Shown one piece after another: positions 16,938 to 26,107 of a stretch of 54,676 nt of DNA. The number at the start of each line of letters is the position of its first letter. Within the stretch, counting starts at the first letter, position 1. The stretch is from Vibrio rhodolitus. Its GTDB lineage: Bacteria; Pseudomonadota; Gammaproteobacteria; Enterobacterales; Vibrionaceae. The notes below the pieces were generated by a model. That model had not been told where the DNA came from and made no database searches. It worked only from the letters and a program-made list of their open reading frames with translations. The stretch covers positions 1 to 54,676 of the forward strand of contig NZ_QLYZ01000025.1 in the NCBI RefSeq assembly GCF_003350325.1, read 5' to 3'. The position numbers and the translations under genes are program-made.

Positions 16938-18857
16938 ATGAAAAGACTAGTGCGTATTGGCAAAAATATACTGGTCTTGTGGTTAGGTCTAACACTGATC
17001 CCGCTGCTCTACTACTGGTACGTCAGTTCCAAAACACAAGACGAGATTTACGCTCAGCTTAAAGATCAGGGGCTGCAGTTTCTCTCGTTTGTCGATCAGC
17101 GAGCGCAAGTCATCTATTCTGAAATTGACAAAACCACTTACGAAATCAGCCACTCCTCACTGCTGCATGATTTTGCTCATACCAACGACAAAACACTCAA
17201 AAACTATCTGCAGAAGCAATGGTATATTGCCTCTCTCAATTCATCTCGTTTTGATCAACTACGTTTTCTTGATGCTAACGGACAAGAGGTGATTCGAGTC
17301 GACTACCCAAATGGCAGCGAGCAACCGTCGATTGTGCCAGCCAAACAACTGCAGAACAAAGCGCACCGCGACTACTTTTTACATGCGCAGCAACTCAAAC
17401 AAAACCAAACCGGTTATGTCGGTCTTGATTTAGAGTATGAGTTTGGCAAACCAGTACTGCCCTATAAACCCGGCTTTCGCATTATCTATCCTCTGGATTA
17501 TCACCACGACGAGCGACACGAAAGACTTGGCTATTTTATTGCCAACTTAGACGTACTGCAGTTGATTGATGAAATCACACAAAACACTCAAGATTTGCCG
17601 GTCGATTTCGTTAATCAAGATGGCTTCTATATTCTCAGCACCCGTACCAATCGTCTCTTTGGTCACTTAATTAATGAAAGAGAGCACCATCAACTCAGCC
17701 AAGAGCAACCTGAGTTATGGCATAAGATACAACAGCAACCCAATTCAGGCAGCTACCTAACGAGCGAAGGGCTTTACGTTTATCGCGCGGTACAAACGCC
17801 GTTACTTGATCATGTAAACAACCTGACCTCTCTCACCTTCTACCCGAAAAGTCTGTTTAGCCAAGGGAGTAATAACCGTTTTGAGCTCTTGTTACTTGAA
17901 GTCGGCATCATTTGGTTAGCGTTAGGCTTAGGTGCCGGTATTTTTACCCTGATGTTCGAAGCCTATCGGCGCAATAAAATCGATCATGCCTTTACCAATC
18001 TTTTGCTCGAGAGCGGCAGCGCTATCGTTTTAACCGATAGCCAATTTAATATCCTTAAAGCCAATGGGCGCTTTATGGAGTTAACCGGACTGCATCACGA
18101 ACAACTGATCGGTGCACAAGTAACCCATTTGCAACAGTTGCCGATTTCCAGTGAACAGCTCCAGAAGGCGTTACATCAATATCGCTATTGGAAAGGCAGC
18201 AGTGAACTGCGCACCACCACAGAGCAACTGGTCAGTTGCGAGGTGGAAATACGCCCACTCAATCCACATCAGCCTAATGTGCACTATTTCGTCCACGCTT
18301 TTACCGATATCAGCGTCCACCAACAGCGAATCGCTCAGTTGCAAGCGCTGAGTGAATGCGACAGCGCGACAAACCTGTGGAACAAAGCCAAGTTTGAAGC
18401 CTTGCTGAGCAATCAAGCCCAACTCATCGCTCGCTATAAAAACCATCCACCGAGTTGTTTGGCTATTATTGATATTGATGACTTTAAACGGATCAATGAC
18501 TCTCGTGGTCATGCTTTTGGCGATCAAGCCATCTTGCATGTCAGCCATACCTTGCGCCAAGTGATGCGTGACAGCGATGCCATCGGTCGGATTGGTGGCG
18601 ACGAATTTGCGATGATCATCCAACATGTCGACACTAAAAAAGCCTTGTTACTGATGCGCCGCGTCAGCCAAGAGGTGGCGCGTTGGTCTGAATACCCCAT
18701 CACGATCAGTGTCGGTATCGCACCCATTGGTGCCAATTGGCAAAGTTGTTATGAATTGGCGGACAACTGCTTATATCGGGCGAAAAAATCGGGGCGAAAT
18801 TGCGTGATTGCCCATGGCATTAACAATCTCGTCTCTATTGATCATCACTCTGCGTAA
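16938..18857 (+). CDS. Membrane diguanylate cyclase with periplasmic sensor, PAS and GGDEF domains
   Basis: It is predicted to make cyclic di-GMP in response to a periplasmic or membrane signal. The 639-residue product has TM1 (about 9-27), a long periplasmic dCache-like domain (about 30-320), TM2 (about 323-347) and a PAS domain (about 355-465). The GGDEF domain carries the intact active site GGDEF at 553-557. An RxxD inhibitory site (RDSD) lies exactly five residues before it, so product inhibition is expected. No EAL domain is present. It is monocistronic, and the ligand is unknown. Confidence 0.9.
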   Translation: MKRLVRIGKNILVLWLGLTLIPLLYYWYVSSKTQDEIYAQLKDQGLQFLSFVDQRAQVIYSEIDKTTYEISHSSLLHDFAHTNDKTLKNYLQKQWYIASLNSSRFDQLRFLDANGQEVIRVDYPNGSEQPSIVPAKQLQNKAHRDYFLHAQQLKQNQTGYVGLDLEYEFGKPVLPYKPGFRIIYPLDYHHDERHERLGYFIANLDVLQLIDEITQNTQDLPVDFVNQDGFYILSTRTNRLFGHLINEREHHQLSQEQPELWHKIQQQPNSGSYLTSEGLYVYRAVQTPLLDHVNNLTSLTFYPKSLFSQGSNNRFELLLLEVGIIWLALGLGAGIFTLMFEAYRRNKIDHAFTNLLLESGSAIVLTDSQFNILKANGRFMELTGLHHEQLIGAQVTHLQQLPISSEQLQKALHQYRYWKGSSELRTTTEQLVSCEVEIRPLNPHQPNVHYFVHAFTDISVHQQRIAQLQALSECDSATNLWNKAKFEALLSNQAQLIARYKNHPPSCLAIIDIDDFKRINDSRGHAFGDQAILHVSHTLRQVMRDSDAIGRIGGDEFAMIIQHVDTKKALLLMRRVSQEVARWSEYPITISVGIAPIGANWQSCYELADNCLYRAKKSGRNCVIAHGINNLVSIDHHSA

Positions 18858-18920
18858 CAACTTCGGCATGGTTAAATGAAGTGCATCAAATTGATGAAAT
18901 ATTTTTCATTGCTTTGGTGT

Positions 18921-18943
18921 AAATAGTGATCCAGTTACTATTT
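18921..18943. promoter_or_regulatory. Palindrome upstream of aspA
   Basis: Perfect 7-base arms AAATAGT and ACTATTT are separated by nine bases, 139 bases before the aspA start. The spacing is that of a dimeric regulator operator. It does not match the FNR or CRP consensus, and the factor is unknown. The rest of the 18858-19082 spacer has no convincing ORF. Confidence 0.4.
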
Positions 18944-19082
18944 TTATGAACTAGGTCCAGTATCATGTGGCACATAAAGTCAGGACGGATTTTCAGCCAA
19001 GCTTTCTGGCGAATGGATTCTTAATTTCAGAATTGGCATGACATTCAGCTTAATTTGATAATAATTCTTAAAGGATCCACCT

Positions 19083-20531
19083 ATGGCTACCCTAACAGAA
19101 GCGACTGCAGCTAACTCAGCCACTCGTATCGAAGAAGATCTACTCGGCGAACGCCACGTTCCTGCCGATGCTTACTACGGTATTCACACCCTACGCGCGA
19201 TCGAAAACTTCAATATCTCTAACGTTACCATCTCTGATGTGCCTGAATTTGTGCGCGGTATGGTAATGACGAAGAAAGCCGCTGCTCTCGCTAACAAAGA
19301 GCTTGGCGCAATTCCAAAAGATGTTGCTGACTACATTCTTCAAGCATGTGATTTGATCTTGGAAACAGGCAAGTGCATGGACCAATTCCCGTCAGACGTA
19401 TTCCAAGGCGGCGCAGGCACATCGGTGAACATGAACACCAACGAAGTGATTGCTAACGTTGCGCTTGAGCTAATGGGCAAAGAAAAAGGTCAATACCAGT
19501 TTATCAACCCGAACGATCACGTTAACAAGAGCCAATCAACCAACTGTGCTTACCCAACAGGTTTCCGTATCGCGGTTTACAACAGCGTACATAAACTGAT
19601 GGATGCGATTGAGTACCTAAAAGGGGCATTTGAGCTGAAAGCACAAGAGTTCAAAGGCGTATTGAAAATGGGTCGTACTCAGTTGCAAGACGCGGTACCA
19701 ATGACGGTTGGTCAAGAGTTCCACGCATGGGCTGTTACACTAAACGAAGAAATTCGTGCGCTTGATTACACATCTAAACTGCTACTTGAGATCAACCTAG
19801 GCGCAACAGCTATCGGTACTGGTCTAAACGCACCTGCAGGTTACCAAGGTCTTGCGGTTAAGCACCTTGGCGAAGTTACTGGTCTTGAAGTTGTGCCAGC
19901 AGAAGACTTGATTGAAGCGACCTCAGACTGTGGTGCTTACGTAATGACGCACGGCGCACTAAAACGCCTAGCGGTTAAGCTATCTAAGATCTGTAACGAC
20001 TTGCGTCTACTTTCTTCTGGTCCACGCGCTGGTCTTAATGAGCTGAACCTTCCTGAACTACAAGCAGGTTCATCTATCATGCCAGCTAAAGTAAACCCAG
20101 TAATTCCTGAAGTGGTTAACCAAGTATGTTTTAAAGTACTAGGTAACGACAACACCATCTCTTTCGCAGCAGAAGGTGGTCAACTACAGTTAAACGTAAT
20201 GGAACCAGTCATCGCGCAAAGCATGTTTGAGTCAATCTCTCTACTACACAATGCGTGTGTGAACCTACGTGATAAGTGTATTGACGGCATCACAGTAAAC
20301 AAAGAAATCTGTGAGAACTACGTGTACAACTCAATCGGTATCGTCACTTACCTAAACCCATACATTGGTCACCATGAAGGCGACATCGTGGGCAAAATTT
20401 GTGCAGAAACCGGTAAGAGCGTGCGTGAAGTAGTGCTAGATCGTGGATTATTGACTGCAGAAGAGCTTGACGAGATCCTTTGCGTTGAAAACTTCATGCA
20501 TCCAACGTATAAAGCCAAACGTTACGAATAA
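19083..20531 (+). CDS. aspA: Aspartate ammonia-lyase
   Basis: It deaminates L-aspartate to fumarate and ammonia, feeding anaerobic fumarate respiration. The 482-residue product has the fumarase/aspartase signature GSSIMPAKVNP at residues 329-339, the THIN-like QDAVPMTVGQEF region and a conserved N-terminal RIEEDLLGE. AGGATCC precedes the ATG. A terminator follows, then a dcuA-type transporter, the same pairing as aspA-dcuA in E. coli. Strong codon bias suggests high expression. Confidence 0.97.
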   Translation: MATLTEATAANSATRIEEDLLGERHVPADAYYGIHTLRAIENFNISNVTISDVPEFVRGMVMTKKAAALANKELGAIPKDVADYILQACDLILETGKCMDQFPSDVFQGGAGTSVNMNTNEVIANVALELMGKEKGQYQFINPNDHVNKSQSTNCAYPTGFRIAVYNSVHKLMDAIEYLKGAFELKAQEFKGVLKMGRTQLQDAVPMTVGQEFHAWAVTLNEEIRALDYTSKLLLEINLGATAIGTGLNAPAGYQGLAVKHLGEVTGLEVVPAEDLIEATSDCGAYVMTHGALKRLAVKLSKICNDLRLLSSGPRAGLNELNLPELQAGSSIMPAKVNPVIPEVVNQVCFKVLGNDNTISFAAEGGQLQLNVMEPVIAQSMFESISLLHNACVNLRDKCIDGITVNKEICENYVYNSIGIVTYLNPYIGHHEGDIVGKICAETGKSVREVVLDRGLLTAEELDEILCVENFMHPTYKAKRYE

Positions 20532-20541
20532 CAAATACCAC

Positions 20542-20566
20542 AAGGGTCCCAAGCGGACCCTTTTTT
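20542..20566 (+). terminator. Terminator after aspA
   Basis: AAGGGTCC and GGACCCTT arms with a five-base loop and a T6 tract lie 10 bases after the aspA stop. It separates aspA from dcuA, although partial read-through is possible. Confidence 0.85.
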
Positions 20567-20676
20567 AACGCCGCAATTTGGCGAAAATTTCAGTTCATGG
20601 TAAATGGCGCGTTTTGCTAATACGCTTTTTTTAGCAACGCCAATCATGGGCAAACTAAAACAGACGGGGGTCATTT

Positions 20677-21984
20677 ATGGTAGCGGTCGAACTGTTCGTC
20701 GTTCTGCTCTTTATCTTTATAGGGGCGAGAATTGGCGGTATTGGCATTGGTTTTGCGGGCGGTGCTGGGGTTATTGCACTGTCTTTAGGCTTGGGTGTAC
20801 CCACCAGCCAAGCTTACATTCCAGTCGATGTTATCTTAATCATTATGTCGGTGATTACCGCCATTGCTGCTATGCAAGTGGCAGGCGGCTTAGAGTGGTT
20901 GGTACAAGTGGCAGAAAACTTTCTGCGTAAAAATCCTAAACGCATCACCTTCTACGCACCGATTGTGACCTTTGTGATGACTTTAATGGCAGGCACAGGA
21001 CACACTGCATTTTCAACCCTACCAGTGATTGCAGAAGTGGCGAAGGGTCAAGGCGTGCGACCATCTCGTCCGCTGTCTATCGCAGTGATCGCTTCACAAA
21101 TTGCCATTACAGCCTCACCAATTTCAGCAGCCGTGGTTGCCTTTGCTGCCATGCTCGCCCCTGTGGGTGTCGACTACCTCACACTGCTTGCGGTGTGCAT
21201 TCCAACCACTTTTATTGCCTGCATGATTGGCGCATTTGTAGCAAACTTTATGGGCAGCGAGCTTAAAGATGACCCTATCTACCAAGAGCGTCTAGAGCAA
21301 GGTCTAATAAAACTGGCAAGCGAAGAACAGCGAGAGATTCTACCAAGTGCCAAAAAGGCAACCTATGTGTTCCTGGCTGCAATTGCCTTGGTTGTCGGCT
21401 ACGCAGCACTGATTTCTGATTCCATCGGACTCATTGAAAATCCCGCATTGGGTCGCAATGAAGCGATCATGACGGTGATGCTTGCTGCTGCTGCGGTGAT
21501 TGTCATGATCACCAAAATTGATGCTAACCAAATCCCATCTGCCAGTACTTTCCGCTCAGGCATGACTGCCTGTGTGTGTGTGCTCGGTGTGGCTTGGCTG
21601 GGGGCGACATTTGTTAACGCACACGTCGATGGCATCAAAGAGATCGCCGGTGAACTACTGGCAGACTACCCTTGGATGCTGGCGCTGGTGCTATTTTTTG
21701 CCTCGATGCTACTTTACTCACAAGGCGCGACTACGGTAGCGCTAATGCCAGCTGCACTTGCGATTGGCGTTGCCCCATTAACTGCGGTCGCCTCTTTTGC
21801 CGCGGTGAGTGCGCTATTTGTGTTGCCAACCTACCCAACCCTGTTGGCGGCAGTTGAAATGGATGATACTGGCTCAACTCGTATCGGTAAGTATGTATTT
21901 AACCACCCATTCTTTATTCCTGGTGTGGTAACCATTACTTCAGCAGTCACACTCGGCTTTATCTTTGGTGGCATGGTGATTTAG
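20677..21984 (+). CDS. dcuA: Anaerobic C4-dicarboxylate transporter, Dcu family
   Basis: Dcu proteins exchange aspartate, fumarate or malate for succinate across the inner membrane. The 435-residue product has about ten hydrophobic segments and conserved stretches: ARIGGIGIGFAGG, IMSVI.AI.AMQVAGGLEWL, QIAITASPISAAVV, and C-terminal LPTYPTLLAAV with TRIGKYVFNHPFFIPG. The length and local sequence fit DcuA better than DcuB, and it follows aspA. A GGGGG site precedes the ATG. Confidence 0.93.
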   Translation: MVAVELFVVLLFIFIGARIGGIGIGFAGGAGVIALSLGLGVPTSQAYIPVDVILIIMSVITAIAAMQVAGGLEWLVQVAENFLRKNPKRITFYAPIVTFVMTLMAGTGHTAFSTLPVIAEVAKGQGVRPSRPLSIAVIASQIAITASPISAAVVAFAAMLAPVGVDYLTLLAVCIPTTFIACMIGAFVANFMGSELKDDPIYQERLEQGLIKLASEEQREILPSAKKATYVFLAAIALVVGYAALISDSIGLIENPALGRNEAIMTVMLAAAAVIVMITKIDANQIPSASTFRSGMTACVCVLGVAWLGATFVNAHVDGIKEIAGELLADYPWMLALVLFFASMLLYSQGATTVALMPAALAIGVAPLTAVASFAAVSALFVLPTYPTLLAAVEMDDTGSTRIGKYVFNHPFFIPGVVTITSAVTLGFIFGGMVI

Positions 21985-22019
21985 TCACTCCAAAAAAGAC
22001 ATCGAACACAACATCTTTT

Positions 22020-22041
22020 AAGGCGCTGCGGCGCCTTTTTT
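22020..22041 (+). terminator. Terminator after dcuA
   Basis: AAGGCGC and GCGCCTT arms with a TGCG loop are followed by T residues, 35 bases after the dcuA stop. Confidence 0.8.
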
Positions 22042-22197
22042 ATACCAGCTTTGCCGCTTCCTCTACCATTAATAAAAACCACCTTGGTTGAAACTATTTA
22101 GTGCTTTTCCCTGTCCTATACAGTCTGCGAAGGTTAGATTGGATAAAAAGTCAGCCTGTACGTAAAATACCCGCAAGTTAAATAAAGTGATGTCTCT

Positions 22198-23991
22198 ATG
22201 CGCTCAGTTTTTTCCCTGTTATTTTTATGCCTGAGTTTTTTGGCAACCCCAGCAATGGCGCTGTTTGGCAACAATGCCGCCACGCCAAGCTTTGCCACTG
22301 ACAACAACCGCTTTGTGCCGGTTGATGAAGCATTCCCGTTCAACCATTTTCAACAAGGTAATCGTGTCTTCCTCGACTGGCAGGTAAAACAAGACTATTA
22401 CCTTTACCAAGAACGTATTTCGGTCAGCGCAGAAAATGTCTCGCTCGGTGATCTCACCATGCGCAATGGTGAGCCATACCACGATGAGTTTTTTGGTGAT
22501 GTGCACATCTATACCGAGCCGCTGTTTGTTGAAGTACCGCTTGAACAATATCAAACTGGCGCACGTTTGATCGTCCAATATCAAGGGTGTGCTAAAGCTG
22601 GCTTTTGCTACCCACCTGAGACACGTGTGATTGATGTCGAGCCCTTTGCTACCAGCACCAGCGAAGCCGTTAATAACACAGTCAATGCAGAGCCTGCCGC
22701 CCAAACGGCAACGCAAACTCAATCAAGCGCACCTCAATCACAAGAAAGCTCACTGGCGGGGAAACTAGCCGATAATTGGTGGACACCACTGCTATTTTTA
22801 GCCCTTGGTGTGGGTCTGGCATTTACGCCTTGCGTGTTACCTATGTACCCAATTCTTACCAGTATTGTGTTGGGTAGTGGCAAGCTAAGCCATCGCCGCG
22901 CGTTAAGCCTGTCGTTTATCTATGTGCAAGGCATGGCATTAACATACACCTTGCTCGGCTTGGTTGTTGCCTCGGCGGGCATGCAGTTTCAAGCCGCGAT
23001 GCAGCATCCATACGTGCTGATCGGTTTGAGCGTTATGTTTGTCGCGCTAGCGCTTTCTATGTTTGGCGTTTATACCCTACAACTGCCTGCCAGTGTGCAA
23101 ACCTGGCTAAGTGGTTTAAGTAATAAACAGCAAGGTGGCAGCAATGCTGGCGTGTTTGCCATGGGGGCAATTTCAGGCTTGGTCTGCTCACCATGTACCA
23201 CTGCCCCGCTGTCTGGCGCACTGCTTTATGTGGCGCAAAGTGGCGATCTGCTGACTGGCGCGGTGGCTCTGTATGCACTGGCATTAGGCATGGGGATCCC
23301 GCTGATGCTCGCGGCAGTGTTTGGCAACAAGCTGCTGCCAAAAGCTGGCGGTTGGATGGATAGGGTGAAAATCCTGTTTGGCTTTGTGCTGCTTGCTGCG
23401 CCGATTTTCTTACTTGAACGCATCTTGCCTGAAGCGTGGGCAATCACGCTTTGGTCGGCACTTGGCATCGTCGCGTTTGGTTGGCTCTATCATGTTAAAA
23501 ACAGCCTCACCTTTGGTGGCTGGAAACAGAGCATGGTCGGTATTATCGCCGTGCTGGGCTTAGTCACCTCGGTGCAACCGCTCTATAGCACCTGGATAAA
23601 TCCACCAGCACAAGAGCATCAAACCAGTATCGAATTTATCAAAGTCACGACCGTCGCCGAGCTTGAACAGCAGTTGAGTGCCGCCAAACAAGCGGGTAAG
23701 CCCGTGATGCTCGACTACTACGCCGATTGGTGTGTCGCCTGTAAAGAGTTTGAGAAGTACACCTTCCATACGCCGAACGTCGAAGCCAAGCTGCAAGATT
23801 TCGTTTTGTTGCAAGCTGACGTAACGAAAAATCAGCTACAAGACATCGAGTTACTGCAACGTCTTAATGTGCTCGGGCTACCAACTATTGAGTTTTGGGA
23901 CGCCAGTGGCAAACATGTCGTCAATGCGCGTATTACTGGCTTTATGGATGCGCCAAGCTTTATTGATCACCTTAATAGCCACCAGCTATAA
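22198..23991 (+). CDS. dsbD: Thiol:disulfide interchange protein DsbD
   Basis: DsbD passes electrons from cytoplasmic thioredoxin across the inner membrane to DsbC, DsbG and cytochrome c maturation proteins. The 597-residue product has a signal peptide (about 1-21) and a periplasmic alpha domain with C131/C137. Eight transmembrane segments carry C212 (TPCVLPMYP) and C330/C333. A C-terminal thioredoxin domain has the active site C512-V-A-C515. All expected redox cysteines are present. It follows dcuA, as the fxsA/aspA/dcuA/dsbD neighbourhood does in enterobacteria, but cutA is not seen here. Confidence 0.96.
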   Translation: MRSVFSLLFLCLSFLATPAMALFGNNAATPSFATDNNRFVPVDEAFPFNHFQQGNRVFLDWQVKQDYYLYQERISVSAENVSLGDLTMRNGEPYHDEFFGDVHIYTEPLFVEVPLEQYQTGARLIVQYQGCAKAGFCYPPETRVIDVEPFATSTSEAVNNTVNAEPAAQTATQTQSSAPQSQESSLAGKLADNWWTPLLFLALGVGLAFTPCVLPMYPILTSIVLGSGKLSHRRALSLSFIYVQGMALTYTLLGLVVASAGMQFQAAMQHPYVLIGLSVMFVALALSMFGVYTLQLPASVQTWLSGLSNKQQGGSNAGVFAMGAISGLVCSPCTTAPLSGALLYVAQSGDLLTGAVALYALALGMGIPLMLAAVFGNKLLPKAGGWMDRVKILFGFVLLAAPIFLLERILPEAWAITLWSALGIVAFGWLYHVKNSLTFGGWKQSMVGIIAVLGLVTSVQPLYSTWINPPAQEHQTSIEFIKVTTVAELEQQLSAAKQAGKPVMLDYYADWCVACKEFEKYTFHTPNVEAKLQDFVLLQADVTKNQLQDIELLQRLNVLGLPTIEFWDASGKHVVNARITGFMDAPSFIDHLNSHQL

Positions 23992-24011
23992 GCGAGATCT
24001 TGGTTAACTTA

Positions 24012-24040
24012 AACGCCTCAGATTAACTGAGGCGTTTTTA
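24012..24040 (+). terminator. Terminator after dsbD
   Basis: A perfect 10-bp stem (AACGCCTCAG with CTGAGGCGTT) with a five-base loop and a T run lies 20 bases after dsbD. Confidence 0.87.
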
Positions 24041-24150
24041 TTTCTAAGACAAAAGTCGATTTAGTTCAGACTTTTAGCGTACAAAGATTGTTCAAAACGT
24101 CAAACGACATAATAATTCTATTAACTTAATAACAATAAGTGATTAACGTC

Positions 24151-24786
24151 ATGGACTCGACTTACACGATTATTATTGCTGACGACCATCCGCTATTTCG
24201 AAACGCGCTATTTCAGGCGATTCATATGGCGATCAGTGGAGCAAACTTGCTTGAAGCTGATTCTTTAGAAGCGTTGTTGGCATTATTAGCCAAGGAGTCG
24301 GATCCCGATCTGTTACTACTCGACCTAAAAATGCCCGGAGCCAATGGCATGTCAGGTCTTATTCAAATGCGTGCCGAATACCCAGATTTGCCGATTGTCG
24401 TGGTTTCTGCCAGCGAAGAGCCATCGGTTGTGACACAAGTGAAAAGCCATGGCGCGTTTGGCTTTATTCCTAAATCAAGTGATATGCGTGAGCTTATCAG
24501 TGCACTCAATCAGGTCCTCAATGGCGAACCTTTCTTCCCTGAAGGATCCATTACCAACAATGCCGCTTGTACCGATCTCGCGGAAAAGATTGCGACCTTA
24601 ACTCCACAGCAATACAAAGTACTGGGCATGTTGTCCGATGGCTTGCTCAACAAACAGATCGCCTACGAGCTCAACGTATCTGAAGCGACCATCAAAGCGC
24701 ACATGACGGCGATTTTCCGCAAACTCGGGGTTAAAAACCGTACTCAAGCGGTGATCTTATTACAGCAACTTGAATCTGAAGGTTGA
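24151..24786 (+). CDS. crbR: LuxR/NarL-type response regulator, CrbR-like
   Basis: The 211-residue product has a receiver domain with acidic pocket D11-D12 and phosphoacceptor D58 in LLLLDLKMPGANG, then a C-terminal LuxR helix-turn-helix (LTPQQYKVLGMLSDG, NKQIAYELNVSEATIKAHM). In Vibrio cholerae the regulator between dsbD and the MarC/DUF4212/symporter genes is CrbR, which activates acs during the acetate switch with the kinase CrbS. Both a CrbS-like kinase and acs lie within 12 kb here. The ATG at 24151 is preferred; an upstream GTG at 24139 would add four residues. No strong ribosome binding site is seen. Confidence 0.75.
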   Translation: MDSTYTIIIADDHPLFRNALFQAIHMAISGANLLEADSLEALLALLAKESDPDLLLLDLKMPGANGMSGLIQMRAEYPDLPIVVVSASEEPSVVTQVKSHGAFGFIPKSSDMRELISALNQVLNGEPFFPEGSITNNAACTDLAEKIATLTPQQYKVLGMLSDGLLNKQIAYELNVSEATIKAHMTAIFRKLGVKNRTQAVILLQQLESEG

Positions 24787-24987
24787 TTTCACTTAGCGCT
24801 AACTTTCTCGCCCCGCCCTTTTGCTACACTTAGTCTGTTGGCGCGATACGCGCCCATCCCTCTGTTAATTCCTTGAGATAAGTCGACTCGCTATGGCTAA
24901 TGCCCCGCTGTCGTTCAGACCGCGCTGGCAGTACTGAGTCCTGCGTTATGGTTTTCTCACTCATCTAACTAACTCTGGGAGATCACT
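24787..24987 (+). other. Leader region of marC with a GC-rich hairpin
   Basis: This 201-base spacer contains a perfect hairpin GGCGCG-ATA-CGCGCC at 24840-24854. It also has a 14-codon ATG ORF (24893-24937) without a ribosome binding site. The hairpin lacks a T tract, so it does not look like a simple terminator of the regulator gene. A role in marC mRNA leader structure is possible but unsupported. Confidence 0.3.
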
Positions 24988-25614
24988 TTGCTTAGTATTG
25001 TGCTTACTCAATTCGTCGTCTTGTGGGCGGTCATCGATCCGGTCGGAACCGTACCTGTCTACTTATCACAAACCCAGCATCTATCAGTTAAGCAGCGCCG
25101 TCTCGTGGCACTCAAAGCCGTTGCTATTGCCACTGGGTTATTGCTGTTTTTCTTAATTGCCGGTCAGTTGCTGCTCGAAGCGATGCAAATCCCATTACCT
25201 GCTTTTCAAGCTGCTGGCGGACTAGTGCTACTCCTGTTTGCACTCACCATGATCTTTGGTGAAAGCAAGCCAGAGCAAGAACAGAAATTAACCCAAGAGC
25301 TGAGCCACTCAGAACTCGCCGATTTGGCGGTTTACCCGCTCGCCATGCCTTCTATTGCCTCACCGGGTGCCATGATGGCAATTGTGATGCTAACCGATAA
25401 CCATCGCTATTCATTCATCGACCAAGCGATCACCGCTGGTGTGATGCTCGCAGTATTGATTGTGACGCTGTTGTTTTTGTTAATGGCTAGCCATATCCAC
25501 AAGCTGATCGGCAACGTAGGAGCTGCGATCATTAGCCGTGTGATGGGGCTGATCTTGGCGGCAGTTGCACTCAATAACCTCTTAATGGGTATTCGCGACT
25601 TCTATTTTGTGTGA
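24988..25614 (+). CDS. MarC family integral membrane protein
   Basis: The 208-residue product has six hydrophobic segments and the MarC/YhgN pattern: a conserved DP.GT.P.YL near residue 18 and the repeated P-IASPGAM-type sequence near residue 120. MarC proteins were once linked to multiple antibiotic resistance, but the function is unknown. The start is a TTG preceded by GGGAG at good spacing; no in-frame ATG upstream fits. It sits between the CrbR-like regulator and the symporter genes. Confidence 0.85.
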   Translation: MLSIVLTQFVVLWAVIDPVGTVPVYLSQTQHLSVKQRRLVALKAVAIATGLLLFFLIAGQLLLEAMQIPLPAFQAAGGLVLLLFALTMIFGESKPEQEQKLTQELSHSELADLAVYPLAMPSIASPGAMMAIVMLTDNHRYSFIDQAITAGVMLAVLIVTLLFLLMASHIHKLIGNVGAAIISRVMGLILAAVALNNLLMGIRDFYFV

Positions 25615-25831
25615 TCGATCTACTATTACGCGTGCTACAGCATTAGACCTTTGGCTTAGTTAACACAAAATTAACATTCATAAAATCCATTACATTTATT
25701 TATATGACTGATTAATAAGTAAATAATTAAAAATCATTGCCGACTAAAGTTGAAAAGAGATCTTGTTACGACGCTGCTATTGTAAATCGTGAAACAAATT
25801 CTTAACAACAAACATGCGTAAGGAGACGGCA

Positions 25832-26095
25832 ATGGCGTTTGAAAGTCAGGAACGAGCCAAAGCCTATTGGGAAAAGAACGTAAGACTGATGATCGGTTTG
25901 ATGGTTGTTTGGTTCTTCGTATCTTTTGGCTGTGGCATCTTATTTGTTGATGTGCTTAACCAATTCCAGATTGGTGGCTACAAACTTGGCTTCTGGTTTG
26001 CTCAACAAGGCTCCATCTATACCTTCCTAGGGATCATTTTCTACTATGCGTGGAAGATGCGTCAGATCGACCGCGAATTTAATGTAGATGAGTAA
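25832..26095 (+). CDS. DUF4212 small membrane subunit of a solute symporter
   Basis: The 87-residue product has two hydrophobic segments (about residues 19-41 and 50-72) and the DUF4212 pattern: AYW.KN...., FGCGILF, LGFWFAQQGSI and a charged end DREFNVDE. DUF4212 proteins are encoded directly before VC2705-type sodium:solute symporters and are thought to be accessory subunits. AAGGAGA precedes the ATG at 25832; an upstream in-frame start six codons earlier is not preferred. The next gene starts 12 bases downstream, so the two are co-translated. The 217-base spacer upstream is AT-rich with no ORF. Confidence 0.9.
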   Translation: MAFESQERAKAYWEKNVRLMIGLMVVWFFVSFGCGILFVDVLNQFQIGGYKLGFWFAQQGSIYTFLGIIFYYAWKMRQIDREFNVDE

Positions 26096-26107
26096 GGAGT
26101 AGCTCAG

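Noticed and set aside
18965..19024. 19-codon ORF upstream of aspA
   Set aside because: The ribosome binding site is weak and badly spaced, and no conserved feature supports translation.
20604..20930. 108-codon ORF overlapping the start of dcuA
   Set aside because: It overlaps the well-supported dcuA frame and its sequence is a frame-shifted shadow rich in Arg, Cys and Trp.
24893..24937. 14-codon leader peptide before marC
   Set aside because: No ribosome binding site, no regulatory codon run and no terminator/antiterminator pair were seen.
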